A stretch of DNA of 64,000 bases from Pseudomonadota bacterium (GTDB taxonomy: Bacteria > Myxococcota_A > UBA796 > SXON01), in the NCBI GenBank assembly GCA_030685065.1, contig JAUXQH010000095.1, forward strand, positions 251,206 to 315,205. The letters run 5' to 3'. Shown one piece after another: positions 10,677 through 19,128 of this stretch. Each line of letters opens with the position of its first letter. Position 1 is the stretch's first letter. The notes under the pieces are model-generated. The model did no database searches, was not told where the DNA came from, and worked only from the letters and a program-made list of their open reading frames with translations. The translations under genes were made by a program, and so were the position numbers.

Positions 10677-12212
10677 ATGAATCCCCGGACCGTCTTCCAC
10701 TGCACGTGCGCCCTTGCCCTGCTCGTCCTCCACGCGCCGGCGCTCGCGGCCCCTGCCGCCTCCCCGCCGCCGCCTCCCGCGCCATCCCCGGCCCCTTCGG
10801 GTGTCGCCGGGGCCGAGGCCGCTACAGCGGCGGGGCTGCGCGTCTCCGCGGACGTGCACGACGAGTACCTGGCCGGGTTTCCGATGCTCGTCACGGTGAC
10901 CGTCCGGAACGACACCGACAAGCCGCTCCCGTTCCCCGATCTCGGCGCGCGGCCCCACCTCGTGCGCTTCACGATGAAGAGCGGCGGCACGCGCTGGGAG
11001 CGCTACACGACGCCCCCGGCGGTCGAGCCGACCACGATGTGGGCCATCCCGGCGCGCGCTCAGCGAAAGGTCACGCTCGAGATCCCCTCCTCGAGCGGGC
11101 TCGCCGCGGGCGCCTGGGAGCTGGGCGTCGCGGTGCACGACAGTGCGGTCGTCACCCTCCCCTCCCAGCGCGTGCGCCTCGCCCCCGCCGCCCCCGTCGG
11201 GGGCTCGTACTCCTGGGAGGCCGCCATCCAGCAGTCCGTGGGGGCCATGGTGCCCTGGGTGCACCAGGCCGCGGGCGGCTTCGACCTGTACTTGATGCAG
11301 CTCGACCCCAAGGCGCCCACGCGCGTGGTGGGGCAGTTCTTCCTCGCGCGGCTCCCGGCCCGCATGGAGCCCACGCTCTCCCGCGCGCGCCCGGCGGACG
11401 CGCTCTCCCGCTACCTCTACTGGCAGTCCGGCCCGCAAACGTACACGTTCGCCCGGCTCGAAGGGCCGACGCTCCGGGGCAAGCCCCGCGCGGTCTCCAT
11501 CCCGTACCCCACGTCCGAGCTCCTCGGCCGCGGCGGCACGGACGCGCGGGGCGGCGTCGTGATCCCGATGTGGGTGCCGGACCCCGCGGGCACCAGCGGG
11601 ACCGTATTCGCGCTGTGTGTCGATGATCGCGGTAGCCAGATCCTCCGCAAGGTGGCCCACCTCCCCGCGCGCCCCAGCGCGGTCAACACCGCGGTCGACG
11701 CGGGCTCCAACCTCGTGCTCGCGGTGGGACACGCCGCAGGCGTCGATGTGTACCGCATCGATCCGGCGCTGCCCGCGGAGATCGGCGTGCGCGGCAGCCG
11801 CGTCACCCCCCTCACCGACGGGTGGACCGCCGCCGCGCTGGCGTTCGACACCCTCCCCGATCGCGGCGACCACGCCGGTGGCCTCGCGCTGCTCTCCGTC
11901 CTCACGCACGGGGACACCTACCGCTCCGTGTGGTCCGACCTGTCGGGCAAGGTGGTCGAGGAGTCCCCGCCGCTCCCCTGGACCGCGCCCGGAAGCGTGG
12001 TGTCGCTCCTCCCCGCTGGATTCGGACCGTTCTACTACCTCACCCAGGAAGCGGGCGGCGCGGTCTGGTACGGCGTTCAGGGCGCCGCGCCCCAGAAGCT
12101 CGACGGCGCGAAGCCGGGTACGCTCTGGCCGGGCGCCGAGGCCGTGCAGCTCCGGCGCATCGTCCCGGGGACCGTGATCGAGGATCGCACCGTCGGGACG
12201 CTGGCCCAGTAG
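10677..12212 (+). CDS. Secreted protein of unknown function with Pro-rich linker
   Basis: 511 residues. A signal peptide (residues 1-25, ending ALAAP) is followed by a Pro/Ala linker. An Ig-like or transglutaminase-accessory-type beta domain comes next (about 50-170: VTVTVRNDTDKPLPFPDLG), and then a long repetitive beta region that may be a propeller. I do not recognise a family. CATAGT sits seven bases before the ATG at 10677, 14 bases after the stop of the nucleotidyltransferase gene. The product is probably periplasmic or secreted. Confidence 0.7.
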   Translation: MNPRTVFHCTCALALLVLHAPALAAPAASPPPPPAPSPAPSGVAGAEAATAAGLRVSADVHDEYLAGFPMLVTVTVRNDTDKPLPFPDLGARPHLVRFTMKSGGTRWERYTTPPAVEPTTMWAIPARAQRKVTLEIPSSSGLAAGAWELGVAVHDSAVVTLPSQRVRLAPAAPVGGSYSWEAAIQQSVGAMVPWVHQAAGGFDLYLMQLDPKAPTRVVGQFFLARLPARMEPTLSRARPADALSRYLYWQSGPQTYTFARLEGPTLRGKPRAVSIPYPTSELLGRGGTDARGGVVIPMWVPDPAGTSGTVFALCVDDRGSQILRKVAHLPARPSAVNTAVDAGSNLVLAVGHAAGVDVYRIDPALPAEIGVRGSRVTPLTDGWTAAALAFDTLPDRGDHAGGLALLSVLTHGDTYRSVWSDLSGKVVEESPPLPWTAPGSVVSLLPAGFGPFYYLTQEAGGAVWYGVQGAAPQKLDGAKPGTLWPGAEAVQLRRIVPGTVIEDRTVGTLAQ

Positions 12213-12287
12213 CCAGGTCCGCGGTCAGGATGGGCGCGGCGGGGCCCGTCGCCTCGGGGACGGGGCCACGTCGCTCGGAGACAGCGG

Positions 12288-12322
12288 CCAAAACGCGAAA
12301 CGGGGATGGTTTCCCACCCCCG
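12288..12322 (-). terminator. Intrinsic terminator of the TonB-receptor/lipoprotein operon
   Basis: Bases 12301-12322 fold into an 8-bp stem with one mismatch and a TTTC loop. Reading on the minus strand, the hairpin is followed by TTTCGCGTTTT. It lies 35 bases beyond the stop of the lipoprotein gene at 12357. Confidence 0.5.
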
Positions 12323-12356
12323 CGCGCTGATCCCCGGTTGAACGAGGGACCTCGGA

Positions 12357-13259
12357 CTACTCGTCCAGCGGCTGGCAACCCGCGTCGGGGTTGTCCTTGC
12401 AGAACGTGTTCACCTTGCCCTTTCCAGTGCACAAGGCGGCTTCCAGCTCGGGGAACCACGCCTTGTCCTCGGCGAGCCCGTTCGGGTCGGCGTTGCCGAC
12501 CTCGTTCGGGATGACGCACTCGGCGGGGCCAGCCTGGTTCGCGCCGTTCGCGTCGACCCAGGGAAGCTCGGCGCACGGACCGTCGAACGCCATCGTGCCG
12601 AAGGCGAGCTTGCTGTCGTCGATGGGGAGCGCGAAGGTCTCGAGGACCGCCGTGTAGAGGATGCCCTCACGGAGGGAGGTGTCGATGTCGCAGTACTCTA
12701 CCGTGCCGCGCCCGGCATTCACCGGGGTCACCCCTTGGTAGCCGGCCTGCACGCACTCGTTGAACGCGAGGTTGTGCTCGACGCCCGAAGGATCGTCATA
12801 GACCGCGTTGAAGTCGCCAATCTCGGTGCCGGGAGACCCGGTGTAGTAGGCGGTGAGCCCCACGGAGAGGTCGAGATCGCCGTCGTCCGTGAACACGTCT
12901 TCGTAGTTGTACTGGACCGAGCCCGCCTGGGTGGAGATCTCCTTGTTCCAGAACATCGCCTCCGGATCGACCACGACGCACACGTCGCGCCCGGTGCCGC
13001 GGAACTGGAACGTGGCGCCGCCGTAGATGCCCGGGTTCTCCGAGGCACCGAGCTGCCCGAAGTGCAGTGCGTCCGGGATGTCGAGCGGAGCGGCCGCCGC
13101 GAACTCGTCCGCGTCGATGACGCGCAGCTCGCCGATGTCGTAGACGAACGGCGCGTCCGTCAGGACGGGCCGGAAGGCGTCCCGCGTGTTGGAGCAGCCC
13201 GACGCGAGGCCAGACAGACCGACGAGCGCACCGAGCGCAAGGATTCCGTGGATACGCAT
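12357..13259 (-). CDS. Lipoprotein, third gene of a TonB-receptor operon
   Basis: 300 residues with a normal-length lipoprotein signal (MRIHGILALGALVG... LASGC, Cys22). The body has many Asp, Tyr and Gly residues and several cysteines and no family I recognise; the pattern suggests a secreted beta-rich binding protein. The ATG at 13259 is preferred over the GTG at 13262. It follows the other lipoprotein gene after five bases, and both follow the TonB-dependent receptor. An exported binding or accessory role in uptake of a substrate through that receptor is the simplest inference. Confidence 0.75.
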   Translation of the reverse strand: MRIHGILALGALVGLSGLASGCSNTRDAFRPVLTDAPFVYDIGELRVIDADEFAAAAPLDIPDALHFGQLGASENPGIYGGATFQFRGTGRDVCVVVDPEAMFWNKEISTQAGSVQYNYEDVFTDDGDLDLSVGLTAYYTGSPGTEIGDFNAVYDDPSGVEHNLAFNECVQAGYQGVTPVNAGRGTVEYCDIDTSLREGILYTAVLETFALPIDDSKLAFGTMAFDGPCAELPWVDANGANQAGPAECVIPNEVGNADPNGLAEDKAWFPELEAALCTGKGKVNTFCKDNPDAGCQPLDE

Positions 13260-13264
13260 CACGC

Positions 13265-14116
13265 CTAACCCCCCACGCCGAAGCCGATGTCGAGCCGGAC
13301 GACCGGCCGATCATCGGGGCTGTTGACCACAGACTCTTCCCCGCCGGTGGCGACCCAATCACCCGAGTAGATGTACCGGCTCGGGGTGTTGAGCGCGTCG
13401 TAGTACACGCGCCCCTCGAAGAACTCGCTGTTGTATTCCTCGAACTCCCGGCCCGCGCCCTCCTCGCAGGTCGAGAAGTCTCCGTTCGCGGAGGGGTTCG
13501 CGGCCACGATCTCGGGGGCGTCCATCCAGCCCCAGATCGTCATGCCCTCGACGAACACCGTGTGCGGCATCGTGAACGCGGCCTCGAAGTCACCGTCCGC
13601 GTTCTCGGAGAACTGGAGATCGCCGAGAAACGCCATCTCGTCGTCGGAGGTGGCGTAGAAGTGGTCGAAGCAAGCCTGCTGGAACGTGCTCGCGTTCGCC
13701 ACGTCCTCCCCGCTCTGGTCCTTGACGGGATTTCCCAGGACGGTCCCGAAGTAGTCCAGGATGTCCTGGTAGTCCGTGAATCGACCCGTCACGACCTTGC
13801 ATGCGAGCGACTCGTAGCAGGCGAAGTCGTACCGGCCGACCGTGGTGCCACCGAACGGGAACGTGTCGCCCGGCGTGTCCGCCGTGACGATGGGGCCCAT
13901 CGAGGGGTGCGGGTAGCCGAAGCTCACCGAGTCGATGCCGGCGTACGCGCCAAGGAAGATCGGCCCGATGAAGCGCGCATCCTTGAGCTCGGTGCCGTCG
14001 GCCTGCGTACGCGTTGCCGCGGCCGCAGGCACGATGACCGTACCAAAGATGTCCTTCTCGGGGAGGGCTTCATTGTAGGCGCAGCCAAGCGCCAGGATCA
14101 GAATCGAGGTGCTCAT
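13265..14116 (-). CDS. Lipoprotein, second gene of a TonB-receptor operon
   Basis: 283 residues starting MSTSILILALGC, a short lipobox with Cys12 and no basic residue. GGGGAGGA before the ATG gives a clear SD. The body is beta-rich (YAGIDSVSFGYPHPSMG, VEGMTIWGWMDAPE) and acidic, without a known domain. It sits 11 bases after the receptor stop, so it is very likely co-expressed with the receptor. It could act as a surface lipoprotein partner like those in SusC/SusD or Slam-type systems, but I see no sequence evidence for a named family. Confidence 0.75.
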   Translation of the reverse strand: MSTSILILALGCAYNEALPEKDIFGTVIVPAAAATRTQADGTELKDARFIGPIFLGAYAGIDSVSFGYPHPSMGPIVTADTPGDTFPFGGTTVGRYDFACYESLACKVVTGRFTDYQDILDYFGTVLGNPVKDQSGEDVANASTFQQACFDHFYATSDDEMAFLGDLQFSENADGDFEAAFTMPHTVFVEGMTIWGWMDAPEIVAANPSANGDFSTCEEGAGREFEEYNSEFFEGRVYYDALNTPSRYIYSGDWVATGGEESVVNSPDDRPVVRLDIGFGVGG

Positions 14117-14127
14117 GCCGTCCTCCC

Positions 14128-16881
14128 CTAGAACTCGTACTTGGCGCCGACTTGAGCCTGGATCGTGTCCTGGCGGTAGCCGATGATGTACCGGTTCTGG
14201 GTGTCGATGTAGTATTCGTAGCTGTCAGCGAGGTAGTACGGGTACTGGTTGTTCGTGAGGTTGTCGATCTGCGCCGTCGCGGACAGCTTGCCCTTGCGGA
14301 CGGGGATGTCCTGCTCGATGAGGATCGACACGTCCCACGTCGCCCCGGCGCGGGCATACTCGCCACGGGGCTCCTTGAGGAGGCTGTAGGAGTCGCCACC
14401 CGCCGAGAGGCTGTCCGCGCCCGAGTAGTAGAACCGCGAGAGCGGCCCGCCGGAGTAGAGCTGGCCGCTCATGCCGATGGTGGTCGTCCACGGGTCGATG
14501 GGAAGATCCCACGCGGCCTGGACCTTGAGCTGGTGCCGGAAGTCGTACGGCAGATTGCCGTACCAGAGGTCGAGCTGCGCGGGGTTCGACAACACCGAGG
14601 ACGTGCCGTTCTGCACGCGGCCCCGGCTCACGACGTAGGAGTAGGTGGCCGAGAGGAGCCAGCGATCCGCCCAGTTGCGGCGGATGGTCACGTCGGTCTG
14701 GTAGAAGTCGCGCAGCGCGATCGAGGGCGTGCGGAGGCGGTAGTACGCGTCGAGCGTGCCGTCCCCGGAGCCGATGTAGGAGTAGCCGTCCTCGTCGTGA
14801 ACGAGGTTGGTCTCGTCGAAGTTGTAGATGTTGCGGGTGAACTTTCCGGTGAAGTCCACGCCTACCGCGATGTCGGTGATGACCTCGCGCTCGGCGCCGA
14901 GGCTGAACTCGTCCGAGTGGGGCGCCGTCGTGCCGTCGAGCACGGTGACCGAGTTGTCGGTTCCGTAGCTACCCGCGTTGGCGGCCGCGACCGACTCCGA
15001 GTTGCCGAAGTACTCGCCCGTCACGACCTTCTGACCGAGGTTCGACTGGGAGAGGTACGAGGCGACCGACAGGCGGCCCGTGTCGTTGAAGCGCCCGTAG
15101 CCGCCGTAGATCTTGGTCTTGGAGTTGGCCCAGGGGTCCCAGACCGCGTAGGCGCGTGGCCCGAAGAGGCCCACGTCGATGACGGGCACGCCCGCGTCGT
15201 TGCGGTGCACGGCGCGGTCGTAGCGAATGCCGTAGCGCACGGTCAGGTTCTCGACCGGCTTGTACACGTCCTGAATGAAGGCGCCGACGTGGTACCCGGT
15301 CGACCGGTAGATCGACGGGCCCGAGGTCTCGATCCAGTAGAAGTTCTTCAACGTGTCCGGATCGAAGGCGTTCTCGTACATGTCGTAGAAGATCAGGTTG
15401 CCGTTGTAGCCCTGGATCTGGTCCCACAACAGGTAGCTGCCGTCGACGCCGGCCTTCAGATCGTGCTTCCCGAGAAAGTTGACCTGGAGGAGCGAGTACT
15501 TGGTCGAGAGCTGGCCGCGGTACCGATCGTCGAAGTAGTACCCGGGGTTGTTCGCGCTGTCGTACGCGCCGTACAGGCCGACGTGTCCGGGCGTCTCGTA
15601 GTCGGTGTAGTTCTCTTCTTCCGTCGGCTCGCAGGGGTGGTAGCCGAGGGAGCCGTCATGCGTGCAGGGCACACCGGCGGACTCGATGAAGGTCTTCTGG
15701 AAGGAGGCCGCCGTCTCGAGGTTGGTCTCGGGATTGATGAACCAGTTCCACTTGAGGGACGTGAGGTAGCCGCCCTGCGCCTGGCGAGACTGCGCCTCGG
15801 CGTAGATGCGCGTGTCCGACTGGTCGGTGTTGTCGATCGTGGTCGGGTTCGTCGCGAACTGCACCGTGAAGCGGTGCGCGCTGGAGGGCTGGGCGGTGAG
15901 CTTCGAGAAGAAGTAGTGCCCCTCGAAGTCGCGCGGGAGCTGGACGCCCACGTTCGCGTACAGGCTGCGCTCGAAGGTGTAGCTGCCGAGGAACCAGATC
16001 TTGTCCTTCACGATGGGACCCGACACGACCACGCCCATCGAAGCGGTCTGCGCGGTCTCGTCGAACCCGGTCGGGGACAGCGGCAGGCCGTCGGTGGTGT
16101 AGCGGGCGTCCATCTTCGGACCCCAATCACCGTTGGAGTAGAAGACGTTCGCCACGACCTCGAGCGAGTTGCCGCCGGACTTCGTCACGACCGACACCAC
16201 CGCGCCGAGGCTCTCGCCGTACTCCGGGTCGAACCCGCCGGTGATGACCTCGATCTCTTCGATCGCGTCGAAGTTGAAGTTGAGCGAGAACGTGCCCGTG
16301 ACCGGGTCGGTGATGTTCGTGCCGTCGAGCATGAACGTGTTCTCGTTCGTCGCCGCGCCGCCGGACGAGGGGTTGCCGCCGCCGACGACGCCGGCCGTCT
16401 GGCCGACCACGTCCTGGTAGCTGCGGCCGCTCGGGATGCGGGAGAGGAACTCCTTGCTGAAGGTGTCCCCCTTGCTGGCCTTCTCGGTGTCGACCGTGGG
16501 CTTCTTCGCCACGACGGTGAGCTCCTCGGCGCCGACCTTCATCTCCATCACGAGCTGGGTCGTGCGGCCGAGGGCGACCTCGATGTTGGTCTTGCGGACC
16601 TGGCCGAAGCCCTGCTTCTGGGCCACGGCCTCGTACGTGCCCGGGGCGAGCTCGACGAAGATGAACCGCCCCTCTTCATCCGCCGTCAGCTGCTGCGCGC
16701 CGCCGATGAGCGCGGGAGACGACAGCGTGATGAGCACGCCGGGGATGGACAGGTTTCCGTCATCGATCACCTGGCCCTTGATGGTGCCTGAGGTGGCCGA
16801 CGCGTAGGCCAGGCCCGACAGGGCGAGCAGAGCGCCGAACAGCCCCATCAAGCGGGGGGTCAGGGTGCGCACAGTCAACAT
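14128..16881 (-). CDS. TonB-dependent receptor with carboxypeptidase-regulatory plug extension
   Basis: 917-residue outer-membrane receptor. After the signal (about 1-28) comes a CarboxypepD_reg-like beta-sandwich (about 30-110: GTIKGQVIDDGNLSIPGV... TYEAVAQKQGFG). The plug domain follows, with GRSYQDVVGQTAGV, FMLDGTNITDPVTG and the stretch IEEIEVITGG. A 22-strand barrel rich in Tyr, Asn and Gly ends in the C-terminal aromatic KYEF. It resembles Oar-like receptors of Myxococcota. The start MLTVRTLTPRLMG at 16881 has AGGAT upstream; the frame opens earlier without sense. It heads an operon with two lipoproteins. Confidence 0.92.
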   Translation of the reverse strand: MLTVRTLTPRLMGLFGALLALSGLAYASATSGTIKGQVIDDGNLSIPGVLITLSSPALIGGAQQLTADEEGRFIFVELAPGTYEAVAQKQGFGQVRKTNIEVALGRTTQLVMEMKVGAEELTVVAKKPTVDTEKASKGDTFSKEFLSRIPSGRSYQDVVGQTAGVVGGGNPSSGGAATNENTFMLDGTNITDPVTGTFSLNFNFDAIEEIEVITGGFDPEYGESLGAVVSVVTKSGGNSLEVVANVFYSNGDWGPKMDARYTTDGLPLSPTGFDETAQTASMGVVVSGPIVKDKIWFLGSYTFERSLYANVGVQLPRDFEGHYFFSKLTAQPSSAHRFTVQFATNPTTIDNTDQSDTRIYAEAQSRQAQGGYLTSLKWNWFINPETNLETAASFQKTFIESAGVPCTHDGSLGYHPCEPTEEENYTDYETPGHVGLYGAYDSANNPGYYFDDRYRGQLSTKYSLLQVNFLGKHDLKAGVDGSYLLWDQIQGYNGNLIFYDMYENAFDPDTLKNFYWIETSGPSIYRSTGYHVGAFIQDVYKPVENLTVRYGIRYDRAVHRNDAGVPVIDVGLFGPRAYAVWDPWANSKTKIYGGYGRFNDTGRLSVASYLSQSNLGQKVVTGEYFGNSESVAAANAGSYGTDNSVTVLDGTTAPHSDEFSLGAEREVITDIAVGVDFTGKFTRNIYNFDETNLVHDEDGYSYIGSGDGTLDAYYRLRTPSIALRDFYQTDVTIRRNWADRWLLSATYSYVVSRGRVQNGTSSVLSNPAQLDLWYGNLPYDFRHQLKVQAAWDLPIDPWTTTIGMSGQLYSGGPLSRFYYSGADSLSAGGDSYSLLKEPRGEYARAGATWDVSILIEQDIPVRKGKLSATAQIDNLTNNQYPYYLADSYEYYIDTQNRYIIGYRQDTIQAQVGAKYEF

Positions 16882-17128
16882 TCGCGGGATCCTCGCGGGG
16901 GTGGCGCTCCGGGCGGCGGTGCCTGGGGACAGCCAGTCTGACGAACGGGAAGGAATAGTTGAGCCGGAGCAGGAAGTCAACCGGATGGATCCGGTGGGCT
17001 CGCATCAACGCTTGTCGCGCGCCCCTTTCGCCCGCGTGCACCGGCTCCGGTCGCCGCCCTGCATCTTGACGGGGGTAGGCGCGATCGGCTACCGTGCGGC
17101 GCTACTGCCCTGGGAACAGAGGTTGACC

Positions 17129-17770
17129 ATGCCCCTTCTTGTCCGCCTCGCGCTCGCCGCGATGCTCACCGTCTCCGTAGTCGGCGTGGCGCCGGCCTCC
17201 GCGACCTCGGTCGCGCCGATGACCCTTGACCAGATGACCGACGCGTCCGACCTCGTCGTCCGCGGCACGGTCGAGTCCGTTTGGGTCGAGGAAGACGCGA
17301 AGGGCGTCATCTGGACCCGCGCCCTCGTCCGCGTGGACGAGGGGATGAAGGGCAACGCCGATCCGGGCGACTACGTGACCGTCGAGGCCGCAGGCGGCAC
17401 GATCGGCACGAAGGCGTCGATCGTGGCGGGCTCCGCCCGGTACAGCGTCGGGGAAGAAACGTTGCTCTTCCTCTCTGACAAGCCCAGCAAGGGCGTGTAC
17501 GGCACCATCGGGATGGGCGTCGGCAAGTTCACGGTGCGGCCGAGCCCGATCGACGGCACGCCGCTCCTCGTTCGGTTCATGCTCTCGCAGGACAAGGCGT
17601 ACGACGCCCGCTTCCTCCCCGTCCCGCCAATCGACCAGCAGGTCACCCTCGCCTCGGTCGAGACCAGCGTACGCGCTCGGGCCGCCCTCGGATGGGACGG
17701 CAAGTCGATCCCCGGCATCAGTGACGCCCAGCTCCGCACGATCAACCGTCTCCAGCCGGGAGTGCGCTGA
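17129..17770 (+). CDS. Exported protein of unknown function
   Basis: 213 residues. Signal peptide MPLLVRLALAAMLTVSVVGV... with cleavage near ASA (residue 26). The mature part is beta-rich (DLVVRGTVESVWVEED, GDYVTVEAAGGT, VGEETLLFLSD), resembling the small exported proteins that pair with matrixin-like proteases in Myxococcota; I cannot name the family. AGAGG lies before the ATG at 17129. Its stop overlaps the start of the metalloprotease gene by one base (TGATG), so the two are coupled and probably act together outside the cell. Confidence 0.75.
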   Translation: MPLLVRLALAAMLTVSVVGVAPASATSVAPMTLDQMTDASDLVVRGTVESVWVEEDAKGVIWTRALVRVDEGMKGNADPGDYVTVEAAGGTIGTKASIVAGSARYSVGEETLLFLSDKPSKGVYGTIGMGVGKFTVRPSPIDGTPLLVRFMLSQDKAYDARFLPVPPIDQQVTLASVETSVRARAALGWDGKSIPGISDAQLRTINRLQPGVR

Positions 17771-19113
17771 TGATTACCCTTCTTCTGCTCGCTCTCCCCT
17801 CGGCGCACGCCTGGGAGCACCTCGGTGGCGCCTGGGCCGAGAACGACTTTCCTCTCCAGTGGTACACCGGCCAGGCCCTCGAGGAGGACAGCCTCGCCGA
17901 AGGGTACGGCCGCGAGGTCATCGAGCTCTCCTGGGACAACTGGTACGACGCCGAGTGCGCCGCCATCAGCCATGCGTACCAGGGGGACGACGCGTTCCAG
18001 TCCACGCGTAATTCCTCCGATGGCGTCATCACGTTCCACTGGGACGACCCGGGGGACGAGCTGGAGCCCGGCGTGCTCGGCGTCACCTTCTCCCAGACCG
18101 AGAACGTGATCGTGAAGGAGATCGGCGGGAAGATCTACCGGCACCTCACGGACGCCGACATCGTCTTCAACGACAGCGTCGACTTCGGCTCGGTCGAAGA
18201 CATCGAGCAGGATTGCGCTGGGCAGACCTCGATCGAGGGCGTCGCGACGCACGAGATCGGGCACCTCTATGGCCTCGAGCACTCCTGTCAGGACGGCGAT
18301 CCGTGCACGGACATCGACCTGCAGGACGCCACCATGTTCTGGTCCGTCGGCTCCTGCGACACGACGCAGGCCGACATCAACGCCGACGACATCCTCTCGA
18401 TCACCACGCTCTACGGGAGCTCGGCGTTCTTCGAGGCCACCACCGACCGCATCGGCGCGAACCCGCTCGCGGTCGGCTTCGAGATCGTGAGCGACTCCGA
18501 GGTCATCGGGGTCAACTGGTCCTTCGGCGACGGCGAGACCAGCACCGAGCTGGCCCCGACGCACTCCTACCTCTCGGCTGGGCAGTTCACGGTCGAGGCC
18601 GTGATCGATCTCGAGGATCCCGTCTGCGGGACGAGCCAGTACACCTACGACCAGCTCGGCTTCGTGCTCGCGTGTGACGCCCCGCGCCCCACCGACGGCA
18701 CGGACGGCTTCTTCACGATCGGCCACTCCGACGGCCTCACCTACAGCACGGTCAACCACACCGACGTGTCGGTGTACGGCTGTGTCGACACCATCGTGTG
18801 GGAGATCTACACGGGTACGAGCGCCGCGGACATCAAGCCGGAGAACCTGGTCGACCTCGACGGGGACGGCGACACCGACACCCTCGGCGCCTGGTCGCCG
18901 GACATCACGTTTCCCGCCGCCGGGAACTACGTCGTGATGATGAACATCGGCGGCCCCGGCGGGCTCAAGGGCAGCTTCCTCGCCGTGACGGTCGAGGATC
19001 GCGCCGCCGAGGGCGGCGGTGGTGGCTGCGACACGGGCGGCTCCACGGGCGGCTTCGGCCTCATCGGCGGCCTGCTCGCAGCGGTGGCCGGCGTTCGTCG
19101 TCGTCGGGCGTAG
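17770..19113 (+). CDS. Matrixin-like zinc metalloprotease with PKD domain and MYXO-CTERM-like tail
   Basis: 447 residues. Short signal MITLLLLALPSAHA. The catalytic domain (about 20-215) contains HEIGHLYGLEHS near residue 160, a full HExxHxxGxxH metzincin site, followed by the Met-turn region TMFWSVGSC. A PKD-like domain (GVNWSFGDGETSTELAPTHSY) and a second beta domain follow. The C-terminus is Gly-rich with CDTGGSTGG, a hydrophobic helix and RRRR. This is the layout of MYXO-CTERM sorting tails, but with CDTGG in the cysteine motif. Probably surface-anchored after processing. Confidence 0.88.
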   Translation: MITLLLLALPSAHAWEHLGGAWAENDFPLQWYTGQALEEDSLAEGYGREVIELSWDNWYDAECAAISHAYQGDDAFQSTRNSSDGVITFHWDDPGDELEPGVLGVTFSQTENVIVKEIGGKIYRHLTDADIVFNDSVDFGSVEDIEQDCAGQTSIEGVATHEIGHLYGLEHSCQDGDPCTDIDLQDATMFWSVGSCDTTQADINADDILSITTLYGSSAFFEATTDRIGANPLAVGFEIVSDSEVIGVNWSFGDGETSTELAPTHSYLSAGQFTVEAVIDLEDPVCGTSQYTYDQLGFVLACDAPRPTDGTDGFFTIGHSDGLTYSTVNHTDVSVYGCVDTIVWEIYTGTSAADIKPENLVDLDGDGDTDTLGAWSPDITFPAAGNYVVMMNIGGPGGLKGSFLAVTVEDRAAEGGGGGCDTGGSTGGFGLIGGLLAAVAGVRRRRA

Positions 19114-19128
19114 CGCCAAGGCATCCCG

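Noticed and set aside
14152..16791. 879-residue plus-strand open frame
   Set aside because: Antisense to the TonB receptor; the sense frame has clear plug and barrel signatures.
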